NCBI RefSeq assembly: GCF_004310395.1
Contig: NZ_BFAX01000003.1
Coordinates: forward strand, 115,333 to 179,332
Origin: Methanofervidicoccus abyssi
GTDB lineage: Archaea; AGJL01; Methanococci; Methanococcales; Methanococcaceae
Direction of reading: 5' to 3'
DNA length: 64,000 bases
The notes below the pieces were generated by a model. The model was not told the DNA's origin. It saw nothing but the letters and a program-made list of their open reading frames with translations, and did not search any database. The translations under genes and the position numbers were made by a program. Shown here one piece after another: positions 1-8,074 of the stretch (position 1 is the stretch's first letter; the number at the start of each line of letters is the position of its first letter).

Positions 1-40
1 TAAAAACAAAAAACTCTAATTTATCTCAAAATTATAAATA

Positions 41-97
41 AATTTATATCCCCTCTTATTAATATCGGGGAAGAGGTAATTCTCCCTAACAGAAATG
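41..97 (-). repeat. possible copy of the dispersed intergenic element
   Basis: Read on the minus strand, this stretch carries a CTCTT...AAGAG arm pair followed by GGGGATATAAAT. That matches by eye the second block of the element seen at 26190-26220, 26539-26574 and 30424-30453. The first block (TTTCTG...GAATT) is shortened. It lies upstream of the first gene. Assignment is by visual alignment only. Confidence 0.35.
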
Positions 98-166
98 GAA
101 ATCTTATACTTCTGAATATTTTATGGTATTTAACGGTTTTTTATTTTTAAAACCTTCTCCGTTACA

Positions 167-175
167 TTTATATAA
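167..175 (+). promoter_or_regulatory. TATA box for the secreted Cys-rich protein
   Basis: TTTATATAA lies 58 bases before the ATG at 233. This matches the archaeal TATA consensus, and the expected transcription start falls near 195-200. A ribosome binding site AGGTGGT follows at 221-227. No other gene could use it on this strand. Confidence 0.6.
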
Positions 176-232
176 TATTATAATTATAATGATTATTATA
201 CTATCATAAAGTACATATAGAGGTGGTCAGAC

Positions 233-706
233 ATGAGAAAAGGGTTACTGAGTATTGGATTGTTAGCCTTGGTGGTTAGTTTGGTGATTGGAACAGTTGC
301 AGCATATCATGTAGTGTCTGAAAATTCAGTACAAACAACAGACAGCTGTGTATGTGGATGTGGATGTTATACCCATGCAAGATACATGTATGGTCAAAAT
401 GGTAACCACGAAAGGGGAACTCCTCAGTTCATGGGACTTGGAGTTAAGGGGCACTACCTGGGAGAAGTAGAGATTGATAAGGAACAGGTGGAAGAGTACT
501 TAAGCAACGTTACTATTGAGAAGTTTGTAACTCCAAGAGGTGTCACAGTACAGAAATTAATACTTGATGGGCAATGTATCGGGAAGATAGTTGGTGACTA
601 CGACTTCAGTTCACTTGATGTGTATAAAGCATATAATACACAAAATGGAATAAAAGTCTTCCTGAGCTATAATGGAAGCATTGTAGGATTCCTCCTTATG
701 AAGTAA
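233..706 (+). CDS. secreted Cys-rich protein of unknown function
   Basis: 157 residues. Residues 1-24 form a signal peptide (MRKG, then a hydrophobic run ending TVAA), so the protein should be exported. The mature part opens with alternating cysteines C39, C41, C43 and C45 in a CVCGCGC run followed by His48, and has one more cysteine at C115. This could bind a metal or form disulfides, but there is no CxxCH haem c motif. The C-terminal half looks like a small mixed alpha/beta domain. The start is the ATG preceded by AGGTGGT at 221-227, and the gene has its own TATA box. It precedes two membrane proteins with a haem-type helix and a CWB2 protein, which suggests an extracellular or envelope role. 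I do not recognise a family. Confidence 0.75.
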   Translation: MRKGLLSIGLLALVVSLVIGTVAAYHVVSENSVQTTDSCVCGCGCYTHARYMYGQNGNHERGTPQFMGLGVKGHYLGEVEIDKEQVEEYLSNVTIEKFVTPRGVTVQKLILDGQCIGKIVGDYDFSSLDVYKAYNTQNGIKVFLSYNGSIVGFLLMK

Positions 707-763
707 CTTCTTATGATGTAACCTATTCTTTTTTTATTTTTGATTGGCCTAAGAAGGACTGCA

Positions 764-1038
764 AGTGATGAAAATGAAGGTACCAGCTTGGGTAAAGGGG
801 GTTATAGATTTACTCTTGATAGTAGTGTTTATAATAGTGGGACTTTCAGGGATAGCGCTTTATTTAGCACCATCAGGGAAAATCGCAAAAATGATTGGAT
901 GGACATTCCTTGGGCTGTCCAGAGATACATGGATAAACCTGCACGTTTATTTCGGACTGATTATGATTGGTCTTGTAGTAGTTCACATCGTCTTAGGCTT
1001 TAACAGAATGGTTGCAATGCTAAAGTCAGCATTCAAAA
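764..1038 (+). repeat. direct repeat copy 1 (275 bp, identical to 1223-1497)
   Basis: Reading base by base, 764-1038 is identical to 1223-1497, an offset of 459 bp. Identity begins one base before the GTG-ATG start and stops abruptly at codon 90. Flanks on both sides differ. Confidence 0.9.
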
Positions 1039-1046
1039 ATAGTTAA
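768..1046 (+). pseudogene. truncated duplicate of the downstream DUF4405-like membrane protein
   Basis: This frame encodes about 92 residues. The first 90 are identical to the N-terminus of the gene at 1227-1865; two different residues and a stop then follow. It keeps the first two transmembrane helices, including the helix with His59 and His73 spaced 14 apart, and lacks the third helix and the C-terminal cytoplasmic-type domain. A ribosome binding site (AAGGA at 754-758) lies upstream, and GTG at 765 is an alternative start. It may be a non-functional fragment from duplication. It may also be translated, because the truncation leaves a complete two-helix hairpin and the frame is intact. No nucleotide changes separate the copies, so the event is recent or maintained by gene conversion. 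Confidence 0.6.
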
Positions 1047-1222
1047 TAAGGGTCCTTCCTTATGAATTGACTTTTTTCTTTCTTTTATTTTGAGGGTAGT
1101 TGATATGGAATTAATGAAAAAGCTTGAAGTTTTTGCTCTTATCATTAATTGTTGAAAAAAATGATTGTATCCTACTGTGTCTAACGACTCAAAAAAAGAA
1201 GTAATCCACAAATAAAGGTTGT

Positions 1223-1497
1223 AGTGATGAAAATGAAGGTACCAGCTTGGGTAAAGGGGGTTATAGATTTACTCTTGATAGTAGTGTTTATAATAGTGGG
1301 ACTTTCAGGGATAGCGCTTTATTTAGCACCATCAGGGAAAATCGCAAAAATGATTGGATGGACATTCCTTGGGCTGTCCAGAGATACATGGATAAACCTG
1401 CACGTTTATTTCGGACTGATTATGATTGGTCTTGTAGTAGTTCACATCGTCTTAGGCTTTAACAGAATGGTTGCAATGCTAAAGTCAGCATTCAAAA
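1223..1497 (+). repeat. direct repeat copy 2 (275 bp, identical to 764-1038)
   Basis: Second copy of the perfect direct repeat, forming the 5' part of the complete gene at 1227-1865. The spacer between copies (1039-1222) has no clear coding content. Confidence 0.9.
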
Positions 1498-1865
1498 GGG
1501 AGAAAGCTAAAGTAATAGGGGGACTGGCTGTAATGACTTTGGTTCTAATTGGAGGCTACTTTGCCTTTGAGAAAATAACTGGGAAAGAAGGAACTATAAT
1601 AAAAACAACATCTGGGAAATATATAACAACAGATAGTACAACAATTGAGATAACTGGTGCTATGTTGAAGAGTTTTACACTTGAACAGCTCGCTGAAGCA
1701 TACAATGTCGATGTTCAAAAGCTTGTCGAAATCTTAAAGACAGACTATGGTATCGAGGCTAAACCTAATGAACTACTGGAGACTATAGAAATCAATAATG
1801 GGTTTAATAGAAGACAGTTTAAGGAAGTATTATCTGAAGCAGTACAAAAAGCTAAGGGTGATTAA
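1227..1865 (+). CDS. DUF4405-like membrane protein with a putative haem-binding helix
   Basis: 212 residues from ATG 1227 (GTG 1224 is equally open; AAAGGTT at 1214-1220 suits the ATG better). Predicted helices lie at about residues 11-33, 56-78 and 96-113. The second helix has His59 and His73, a 14-residue spacing typical of two haem ligands on one face of a cytochrome b helix. With only one such helix per chain, two chains would be needed to ligate a haem pair; that is inference. The C-terminal part (about 145-212) is soluble and helical, with an HTH- or LysM-like look (LEQLAEAYNVDVQKLVEIL). It sits between two secreted-protein genes and may be an electron-transfer partner for them. The family assignment is from helix pattern and histidines and is tentative. 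Confidence 0.6.
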   Translation: MKMKVPAWVKGVIDLLLIVVFIIVGLSGIALYLAPSGKIAKMIGWTFLGLSRDTWINLHVYFGLIMIGLVVVHIVLGFNRMVAMLKSAFKREKAKVIGGLAVMTLVLIGGYFAFEKITGKEGTIIKTTSGKYITTDSTTIEITGAMLKSFTLEQLAEAYNVDVQKLVEILKTDYGIEAKPNELLETIEINNGFNRRQFKEVLSEAVQKAKGD

Positions 1866-1910
1866 AATCCCAATCTTTAATTTGCTTAAAAATAGTAGAG
1901 GTGATGGAAT

Positions 1911-3083
1911 ATGATGTGGAAAAAGATATTGCCAATAATATTTGGTTTAATGATGCTGGCAGTCCCAGTAACCTTCAAGCCAGTCAGTGCGGCAGATACT
2001 ACAGTAGTAATTCTGGTGAGCGACAATGAAGCTGATTGTGCACTGGCAAACTATCTTGCAAACTTAACAGCCAATGTAGTGGTAGTTAAGACACCATGGG
2101 GAATTTATGATCCAAATATAACTGCAAAAATAATCAGTTATGCTCCCGCTGAAGTAATTATCATTGGTGGACCAGTTGCAGTTCCAGATGAATACGTTGA
2201 AGACCTGCAAAACCTGGGCATCACAGTCGAGAGATGGTGGGGGGAAAACAGGTATGAAACAGACTTAGCAGTAATCAAGAACGCTACAGAGAAGTTCCAG
2301 CTCCAGTTGCAAAACAGAGTTATCCTTGTGGCAGGTACAGACTTAGCAGGAATTGAAAAAGCATTACAGCTTGCAATTCAGAAGAGAGCAATGATAATCT
2401 TAGTAAACCAGACTACAAATATTACAAAAATAATGGATAGGTTAAGAATAAGAACAGAGAATTTTACAATAGTGGAAACACCGGTTATGAACCAAACAAT
2501 GCTCATGATACAGAAACAACTTAAGGAACACCTCAAAGAATGTAACTGTACAAAAGTTCAAGTTAATATGACCGCTGAGAGAGCTCTTGAAGCAATACAA
2601 ATGGCCGAGGAAAAGATAAACGCAGCAAAAGAACTAGCTGAAAATGCAACAAATCCAGCCATTGATAACATACTTACAACTGCGGAGAAGCAGCTTGAAG
2701 ATGCAAAAGATGCGTATAATACTGGAAAATATGGCCTGGCTTATGGCCTTGCACTGGCTGCAAAGTCGAAGGCAGAAGTCGTCGTTAGGCTTGCTGGAGA
2801 AGACATTAGAAAGATGATAATGAACAACACAAAGATGAGACTGGAAAGAGAGCTTGTAAGAGTTGAAGCGCAGATTAGAGTTATGGAGAGGTTAGGTGTC
2901 AACATGACAACAGCACTGCAGTTAATGGAGCAGATAAAGACAGCAATAAGGAATGGTGATTATGACACTGCCCAGGAGCTTATGGTTAAGTTAAAGGAAG
3001 AGATCAGGACATCTTACATGGGTAGTAGAGATATAATCAAAGAGAAATCCCATATACCAGTTAGAGGTAGAGGAAAGCCATAA
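1911..3083 (+). CDS. secreted protein with a CWB2-type cell-wall-binding domain
   Basis: 390 residues. A signal peptide spans residues 1-27, ending in PVSA. Residues about 30-130 match the cell wall binding repeat 2 family (PF04122): alternating beta strands, IIIGGPVAVPDEY near 83-95 and the ENRYETDLAVI signature near 112-122. There is one clear repeat, where bacterial proteins usually carry three. Residues about 185-350 are long amphipathic helices rich in Ala, Glu and Lys, likely coiled coil or a helical bundle, with several N-x-T/S sequons. Because Methanococcales lack peptidoglycan and pseudomurein, the domain probably attaches to the S-layer or another surface polymer. Start ATG 1911 follows AGAGGTGAT. 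It ends the accessory cluster on this strand. Confidence 0.75.
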   Translation: MMWKKILPIIFGLMMLAVPVTFKPVSAADTTVVILVSDNEADCALANYLANLTANVVVVKTPWGIYDPNITAKIISYAPAEVIIIGGPVAVPDEYVEDLQNLGITVERWWGENRYETDLAVIKNATEKFQLQLQNRVILVAGTDLAGIEKALQLAIQKRAMIILVNQTTNITKIMDRLRIRTENFTIVETPVMNQTMLMIQKQLKEHLKECNCTKVQVNMTAERALEAIQMAEEKINAAKELAENATNPAIDNILTTAEKQLEDAKDAYNTGKYGLAYGLALAAKSKAEVVVRLAGEDIRKMIMNNTKMRLERELVRVEAQIRVMERLGVNMTTALQLMEQIKTAIRNGDYDTAQELMVKLKEEIRTSYMGSRDIIKEKSHIPVRGRGKP

Positions 3084-3147
3084 ATACTTTTCTCAATCTC
3101 TCCTTACTTTGTTTTTAACTGTCGTTTTAATTGTATTGAGGATGTTA

Positions 3148-3434
3148 ATGTTATCACCTTTGATAAGTGAATTAGAGGAAGAGATTGCCAATGCTCACCA
3201 TAATTACCCATGCTTAGGAAGTATGGAGTATAATAAGGAGTTGGAGGATACCATACTCCATGAGGCAGGATATATAGCATTGGAGACCTTAAAAAAAGCC
3301 CTTTTACCCTATAAATGTAAAAATAAATAAGGTCTTTTTTAAAGGATGATATTCCCTCTCAAAAGGATAGAAAGAAGATCTTAGAGGAGGTATTTAACAA
3401 TAAAAAATTTAATATGTACTCCTCAAATACATAA
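3148..3434 (+). pseudogene. small gene with an apparent -1 frameshift
   Basis: From ATG 3148 (GAGG at 3138-3141, six bases before) a frame runs to a stop at 3328-3330, giving about 60 residues. From 3327 the -1 frame stays open to a stop at 3432-3434 and reads like real protein (KDDIPSQKDRKKILEEVF, charged and helical). Joining the two at the A-rich stretch 3318-3330 gives one product of about 95 residues. The N-terminal part contains HHNYPCLGSMEYNKELEDT and an HEAGY segment. I do not recognise the family. A disrupted gene, a sequencing indel or programmed frameshifting would all look like this. A longer frame from TTG 3109 exists but has no ribosome binding site. Confidence 0.45.
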
Positions 3435-3436
3435 AT

Positions 3437-3464
3437 ACTTAAAAATGCTTACTTAAAAATGCTT
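3437..3464. repeat. tandem 14-bp repeat, two copies
   Basis: ACTTAAAAATGCTT occurs twice in direct tandem (3437-3450 and 3451-3464), just after the broken small gene and before the 3' end of the phosphatase gene. It could be replication slippage in AT-rich DNA. Confidence 0.8.
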
Positions 3465-3530
3465 TAAAAAAATAAAAAAAGTATTATATTTTATAATTTA
3501 AAAAAAGAATTAATAATTATTTAGTTTATT

Positions 3531-5054
3531 TTAAGACTCTGCCATCTCCATTATTAGGGCTACATCCTTATAATCTATTATTCCGTTGTTATCCATATCA
3601 AGCCTTTTTTCATCGTCATTTGTTGCTATTTTACCAACATACTGGTTTAATGTTATGTAAGCATCATCTAAGTCGATCCTATAGTTTCCATTGGCATCTC
3701 CCTTTATAACGCCAACTCCATTTGTAATTATCATTCTATCTCCGCCAAATAACATTAAATCGGCAATTTCTTTACTTGTATCTACATGGTGCCTAAATCC
3801 TCTAAAGTGCTCTGCTCCAGGACCGTATGCCATGATAGGAACTGGAACTCCAGTATGTTTGTGGGATACAAATCTTACTCCTACCTTTTCACTGATAATC
3901 TCTCCTATGGCATTTCCAAGGGCATATTTATTATCAGATTTCATGGCATCTTCAATTTTCTTGACTTCCTCATCTGTTAAGTCCAATCCAGTGTATTTTT
4001 TAATAACTTCCTTTGGATCCCCTCCATTCTCTATTTCTTTTGCCATTGTTTCAGTGGAGGCCTTGATATTGAGTATTTCCTTCTCATCTATTGGATCTCC
4101 ATAATCTATTCCAACCCCTAATCCTCCAGTTTCATGATCTGCAAGGACTATTACTAAGGTATTTTTATTTTTTCTTGCGTAATCGAGACAGTAGCCTACA
4201 ACTTCATCAAATTCCTTAGTTTCTGCTACAACAGAGGCAATATCATTGCCATGGGCTGCATGATCTATTCTTCCCCCCTCTACCATTAAGAAGAAACCCT
4301 TATCTGAATCCTTTTCCAATAACTCTATGGCCTTCTTTGTCATCTCCAATAATCCCACAGTTTTATTATCTCTATCCAATACATAGGGTATGTGGCTATC
4401 GGCAAATAATCCTAAAACATACTTTCCATTGGCACTTTCCAACCCTTCTCTAGTATATACTACTTCATATCCATTTTTCTTGGCTAATTTTAATATATCA
4501 TCACTAAATTTTTCCTTACCTCCCCCAAATAATACATTGACCTTTTCCTCTATTAATTGACGTGCTATTTCTTCTTCCATACTTCTTTTTTCTACGTGGG
4601 ATGCAAACACTGCTGGGGTAGCATGGGTTATCCTTGTAGTGGTTACCAATCCAGTTGCTTTACCACTGCATTTAGCCAATTCTAAAAGGGAAGTCACATT
4701 TACTAATTTATCATTAACTTTTACAGTAGATATCATTCCATTGTAGGTTTTAAATCCTGTAGCTATGGCAGTTCCTGCCGCTGCAGAATCTGTTACTGGA
4801 CCACTTAATGAATCTGTAAGTTCATATCCCGTATAGGGCATATCCTCCATATTTAAATGTCCATAACATATCTTTGTTATCTCAATGTGAGCAAGTCCCA
4901 TACCATCTCCGATCAATATAATTACATTCTTTACTCCACCATTGGATTTAATAGTTATATCTTCCATGGCATAGTTTTTTGCCACACTTGCCTGGAATGC
5001 AATTAGGATAAATATTGTAAATAATACACCTAATATACCTATTTTTTTATTCAA
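3531..5054 (-). CDS. secreted alkaline phosphatase with a C-terminal dockerin-like domain
   Basis: 507 residues. A signal peptide spans about 1-25. The phosphomonoesterase domain (about 40-440) has the family motifs: metal ligand in LIGDGMG near D50, nucleophile Ser90 in TDSAAAGTA, E259/D264/H268 in VEGGRIDHAAH, D306-H307 in ADHETGG and H400 in HKHTG. The enzyme should release phosphate from organic monoesters outside the membrane. Residues about 450-507 hold two Ca-binding dockerin-type repeats (starting GDANGNYRIDLDDA and DMDNNGIIDYKD), which normally dock to cohesins. No cohesin gene is visible here. The gene is monocistronic with a TATA box at 5113-5121. pstB and phoU at 42640-44129 are other phosphate-uptake genes in the window. 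Confidence 0.93.
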   Translation of the reverse strand: MNKKIGILGVLFTIFILIAFQASVAKNYAMEDITIKSNGGVKNVIILIGDGMGLAHIEITKICYGHLNMEDMPYTGYELTDSLSGPVTDSAAAGTAIATGFKTYNGMISTVKVNDKLVNVTSLLELAKCSGKATGLVTTTRITHATPAVFASHVEKRSMEEEIARQLIEEKVNVLFGGGKEKFSDDILKLAKKNGYEVVYTREGLESANGKYVLGLFADSHIPYVLDRDNKTVGLLEMTKKAIELLEKDSDKGFFLMVEGGRIDHAAHGNDIASVVAETKEFDEVVGYCLDYARKNKNTLVIVLADHETGGLGVGIDYGDPIDEKEILNIKASTETMAKEIENGGDPKEVIKKYTGLDLTDEEVKKIEDAMKSDNKYALGNAIGEIISEKVGVRFVSHKHTGVPVPIMAYGPGAEHFRGFRHHVDTSKEIADLMLFGGDRMIITNGVGVIKGDANGNYRIDLDDAYITLNQYVGKIATNDDEKRLDMDNNGIIDYKDVALIMEMAES

Positions 5055-5391
5055 TTTATCACCCTATTGTGGTTAGATTATGTATCTACATGGTTATTGT
5101 GTTCATATACTAGTATATAAATTTTTTCATTTTTGAAATATAATTCATAAAGTAGGAACAATAATATAGAAAAAATAAGTGTTATTATAAAAATTAAAAA
5201 TATAAAGGAATAAAAATAGTATTATTTTTTTATAAAAAATATTTTATAAGATTTTTATAGTTCTAATAAAATTATAACAGAAAATATTATATATCAAAAT
5301 ATTATGAAGTAAAGGCAACTACTAATAACTATTTTAAAGATTTAAAGAATGCTTTAAATAACATTTTCTTTAAAATATATGGTGAAAGAGG
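5055..5391. other. divergent intergenic region between phosphatase and rpoA2
   Basis: 337 bp, very AT-rich. It holds the phosphatase promoter on the minus strand. On the plus side there is an A/T-rich leader ending in the ribosome binding site of rpoA2 (GGTGAAAGAGG just before 5392). No convincing gene is present. Confidence 0.6.
5113..5121 (-). promoter_or_regulatory. TATA box for alkaline phosphatase
   Basis: On the minus strand this reads TTTATATAC, about 60 bases upstream of the ATG ending at 5054. The spacing fits an archaeal promoter with a short leader. Confidence 0.55.
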
Positions 5392-6582
5392 ATGGATTTA
5401 GAAAAAAAACTGGAGAAAACTATACTACCTCTTTCAATAAGGAAAGAGTTGATAGATAAAATAACGAAGGAGAACATTACAGATGAGAAAATTATAGATG
5501 AGATAATATCTGAAACTGTGGAAGCGTACAAAAAAACACTTGTGGAACCTACTGAAGCTGTAGGTATTGTTGCAGCTCAATCTATTGGAGAACCCAGTAC
5601 TCAGATGACTATGAGAACTTTCCACTACGCAGGGGTTGCAGAACTTAACGTTACCTTAGGTCTTCCAAGAATGATAGAGATCGTGGATGCTAGAAGAGAA
5701 CCCTCAACCCCTACTATGACGATATATTTAACTGAAGAGTACAGATACGATAGGAAAAAGGCTGAAGAGGTTGCCAGGAATATCGAGAGTATAACACTTG
5801 AAGACATTGTAGATGATATAAATATCGACTTAGTTAACAACTGTATAAACGTAATCTTAAACAGAGAGAAAATGACTAAAAGGGATATTGTAGTGGAGGA
5901 TGTGGTTAACGCTATTAAAAGAAAAATGAAATTAAAAATAGAAGTAGATGGGAATATACTCCGGTTAATAATTAAGTCCCCTTTCTTAAAATCCTTGAGC
6001 AAAAGAATTCCCAAGGTCAAGTCTATACATCTCAAGGGAGTACCAAATATCTCAAGAATAATTATAAGGAAGGATGAAACTACAGGGGAATACGTCCTGT
6101 ACAGTGAAGGTTCTAACCTAAGAGAGGTATTTAAAGTGGAAGGTGTGGATACAACAAGGACTATTACAAACAACATAATAGAGATACAGGAAGTACTAGG
6201 CATAGAGGCTGCAAGGAACGCTATTATTAACGAGATGAGTGATACCTTAAGTCAGCAGGGGCTTACAGTGGATATTAGACATCTTATGTTAGTTGCCGAT
6301 ATTATGACAGTGGATGGTGTAGTAAAACCTATAGGAAGACATGGAGTCAGTGGAGAGAAGGCTTCAGTTCTTGCAAGGGCGGCATTCGAAGAGACAGTAA
6401 AGCACCTATACACTGCAGCCCAGCGAGGATATGTGGATAAGTTGAATGGTGTTATAGAGAACATTATCGTTGGAAAACCTGTGTCCGTTGGGACTGGATG
6501 TGTGGATGTTTATATAGATAGAGATTACGAAGAAGGTAAGATGAAAGTTAATGAGGAAGAGGAAGGGAAGGAAAAAGTATAA
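5392..6582 (+). CDS. rpoA2: DNA-directed RNA polymerase subunit A''
   Basis: 396 residues, the C-terminal part of the largest RNA polymerase subunit, which archaea encode separately from A'. Early motifs include [20 protein letters not shown] and [12 protein letters not shown], the bridge-helix/trigger-loop region. The C-terminal clamp and jaw region has [11 protein letters not shown] and [12 protein letters not shown]. Length matches archaeal A''. There is no intein, although the M. jannaschii orthologue carries one. The start follows GGTGAAAGAGG. The gene heads the rpl30e-nusA-rps12-rps7 block as usual, but its usual upstream neighbour rpoA1 is absent: the gene before it is the divergent phosphatase. 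Confidence 0.97.
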   Translation: MDLEKKLEKTILPLSIRKELIDKITKENITDEKIIDEIISETVEAYKKTLVEPTEAVGIVAAQSIGEPSTQMTMRTFHYAGVAELNVTLGLPRMIEIVDARREPSTPTMTIYLTEEYRYDRKKAEEVARNIESITLEDIVDDINIDLVNNCINVILNREKMTKRDIVVEDVVNAIKRKMKLKIEVDGNILRLIIKSPFLKSLSKRIPKVKSIHLKGVPNISRIIIRKDETTGEYVLYSEGSNLREVFKVEGVDTTRTITNNIIEIQEVLGIEAARNAIINEMSDTLSQQGLTVDIRHLMLVADIMTVDGVVKPIGRHGVSGEKASVLARAAFEETVKHLYTAAQRGYVDKLNGVIENIIVGKPVSVGTGCVDVYIDRDYEEGKMKVNEEEEGKEKV

Positions 6583-6594
6583 ATATTTAAATGA

Positions 6595-6621
6595 GTAACT
6601 GGAAATATAGTTACTTTTCTT
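6595..6621 (+). terminator. stem-loop plus T-run after rpoA2
   Basis: GTAACT (6595-6600) pairs with AGTTAC (6609-6614) across an eight-base loop and is followed by TTTTCTT. It lies 12 bases after the rpoA2 stop and before a 146-bp gap to rpl30e, so it could terminate or attenuate transcription. Confidence 0.4.
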
Positions 6622-6728
6622 ACATAATTTATAATAATTATAATAATAATATATTGTTTCTTCCTGTTTTTACTCTTTCTTAAACTACTTTTTTATACCA
6701 TCAATTAAGATGAAAGGAGGTAATAACA

Positions 6729-7028
6729 ATGGACATCAACAAGGCTATAAGAACTGCTGTAGATACTGGAGATGTAGTACTAGGTTCAAGGGAGAGTATA
6801 AGATCTATAAAACATGGAGAAGGTAAGTTGATAATTATAGCAGAAAACTGTAAAAAGGATATTATGGAGGATGTGAAATACTACGCTAAATTGTCCAATA
6901 TTCCCGTTTATATTCACGATGTAACATCCCTGGAGTTGGGGGCTATCTGTGGAAAACCTTTCCCTGTCTCTGTGATGGTGATATTAGATCCTGGAAACTC
7001 AGATATCCTGAATATAGTCAAAAGTTAA
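6729..7028 (+). CDS. rpl30e: 50S ribosomal protein L30e
   Basis: 99 residues, full length for archaeal eL30, an L7Ae-like RNA-binding fold of the large subunit. Typical features are the N-terminal helix [19 protein letters not shown], the [13 protein letters not shown] strand-turn, and the segment ending [17 protein letters not shown] strong AAAGGAGGT ribosome binding site precedes ATG 6729. It lies between rpoA2 and nusA, the conserved archaeal order, and 16 bases before nusA. Confidence 0.95.
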   Translation: MDINKAIRTAVDTGDVVLGSRESIRSIKHGEGKLIIIAENCKKDIMEDVKYYAKLSNIPVYIHDVTSLELGAICGKPFPVSVMVILDPGNSDILNIVKS

Positions 7029-7044
7029 AGATAGGTGATACTTA

Positions 7045-7596
7045 ATGAAAGTTAGACTGACGAGAGAAGACATAATGAAGATCAACTTCTTTGAAAAATT
7101 AACTGGAGCGGAGGTAATTGACTGTGTATCTGATGATGAGAGGATCGTCTTTGTTGTCAAAGAAGGTAACATGGGCGCAGCAATTGGAAGAGGAGGAGAG
7201 AATGTCAAAACTGCCATGGAAAAGTTTAACAAGAAGATAGATATTGTAGAATATTCTAAGGATTTAAAGAAGTTTGTTAGAAACATATTTGAACCTCTTA
7301 AGTTAGAGGATGTATGGATAAAAAAACAGAATGGTAAAGTAGTGGTATATGTCAGGGTAGATCCAAAACTTAAAAGAGCTATCATTGGAGAAAGGGGAAA
7401 AAATATAAATAGAGCAATAACTATAATGAGTAGACTTTCTGATGCAAAGAATATAAAGGTAATTTCAGGATTTAGAAGACCAAGATTGGCATATAGGAGG
7501 TTTAGAAGGGGGAGATTTACGAAGAGAGTGGTGAAAAGGCCTAAAATAAAGGAAGAAACACCTAATAAAACCAACCAAGAGGAGAATCAACAATAA
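7045..7596 (+). CDS. nusA: archaeal NusA-family KH-domain protein
   Basis: 183 residues. It carries two KH RNA-binding domains: the first has the GxxG loop in AAIGRGGENVK (about 50-60) and the second has AIIGERGKNINRAI (about 112-125). The tail from about 145 is basic and Arg-rich. Archaeal NusA lacks the N-terminal polymerase-binding and S1 domains of the bacterial protein, so this length is normal. It probably binds nascent RNA to influence termination or rRNA transcription. ATG 7045 follows AGGTGATACTTA. It is followed after 13 bases by rps12. Confidence 0.93.
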   Translation: MKVRLTREDIMKINFFEKLTGAEVIDCVSDDERIVFVVKEGNMGAAIGRGGENVKTAMEKFNKKIDIVEYSKDLKKFVRNIFEPLKLEDVWIKKQNGKVVVYVRVDPKLKRAIIGERGKNINRAITIMSRLSDAKNIKVISGFRRPRLAYRRFRRGRFTKRVVKRPKIKEETPNKTNQEENQQ

Positions 7597-7609
7597 ATGA
7601 GGTGATAGG

Positions 7610-8053
7610 ATGCCAGGAAGTAAATCTCCAAGGGGAGAATTTGCAGGAAGAAAGTTAGTATTAAAGAGGAAGAAGTGTAGATGGCACGACTACAAGTATG
7701 TAAGAAGAGTTTTAAAGTTGAAGGAGAAGTATGACCCCCTCGAAGGGGCTCCTATGGCAAGAGGTATTGTGATTGAAAAGGTAGGACTGGAGGCAAAACA
7801 GCCAAACTCTGCTATTAGAAAGTGTGTTAAAGTGCAGTTGATCAAGAACGGTAGGGTAGTTACAGCCTTTGCCCCAGGAAATCATGCTATTAACTTCATA
7901 GATGAACATGACGAGGTAATTATCGAAGGTATTGGAGGTCCAAAGGGACAGGCTAAGGGAGATATTCCAGGAGTTAGGTATAAAGTTGTTATGGTAGGTA
8001 AGAACTCCCTGAAGGAACTTGTTAGAGGAAGACAGGAGAAGGTTAAGAGATAA
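7610..8053 (+). CDS. rps12: 30S ribosomal protein S12 (uS12)
   Basis: 147 residues, normal for archaeal/eukaryotic-type uS12, the decoding-centre protein. The conserved core is present: [18 protein letters not shown] and [23 protein letters not shown] 7610 follows GAGGTGATAGG. Operon with nusA upstream and rps7 downstream. Confidence 0.97.
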   Translation: MPGSKSPRGEFAGRKLVLKRKKCRWHDYKYVRRVLKLKEKYDPLEGAPMARGIVIEKVGLEAKQPNSAIRKCVKVQLIKNGRVVTAFAPGNHAINFIDEHDEVIIEGIGGPKGQAKGDIPGVRYKVVMVGKNSLKELVRGRQEKVKR

Positions 8054-8074
8054 TAAAATTAGAGGGGTGAAAGT

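Noticed and set aside
1105-1155. 16-codon open frame with a GAGGG site between the two repeat copies
   Set aside because: Very short, no similarity that I can see, and a G-rich stretch before an ATG is expected by chance in this many bases.
3531-5054. Dockerin as evidence for a cellulosome
   Set aside because: No cohesin, scaffoldin or glycoside hydrolase is encoded in the window.
5270-5389. Open frame running into the rpoA2 ribosome binding site
   Set aside because: No start codon, Asn/Lys/Tyr-rich composition expected from AT-rich DNA.
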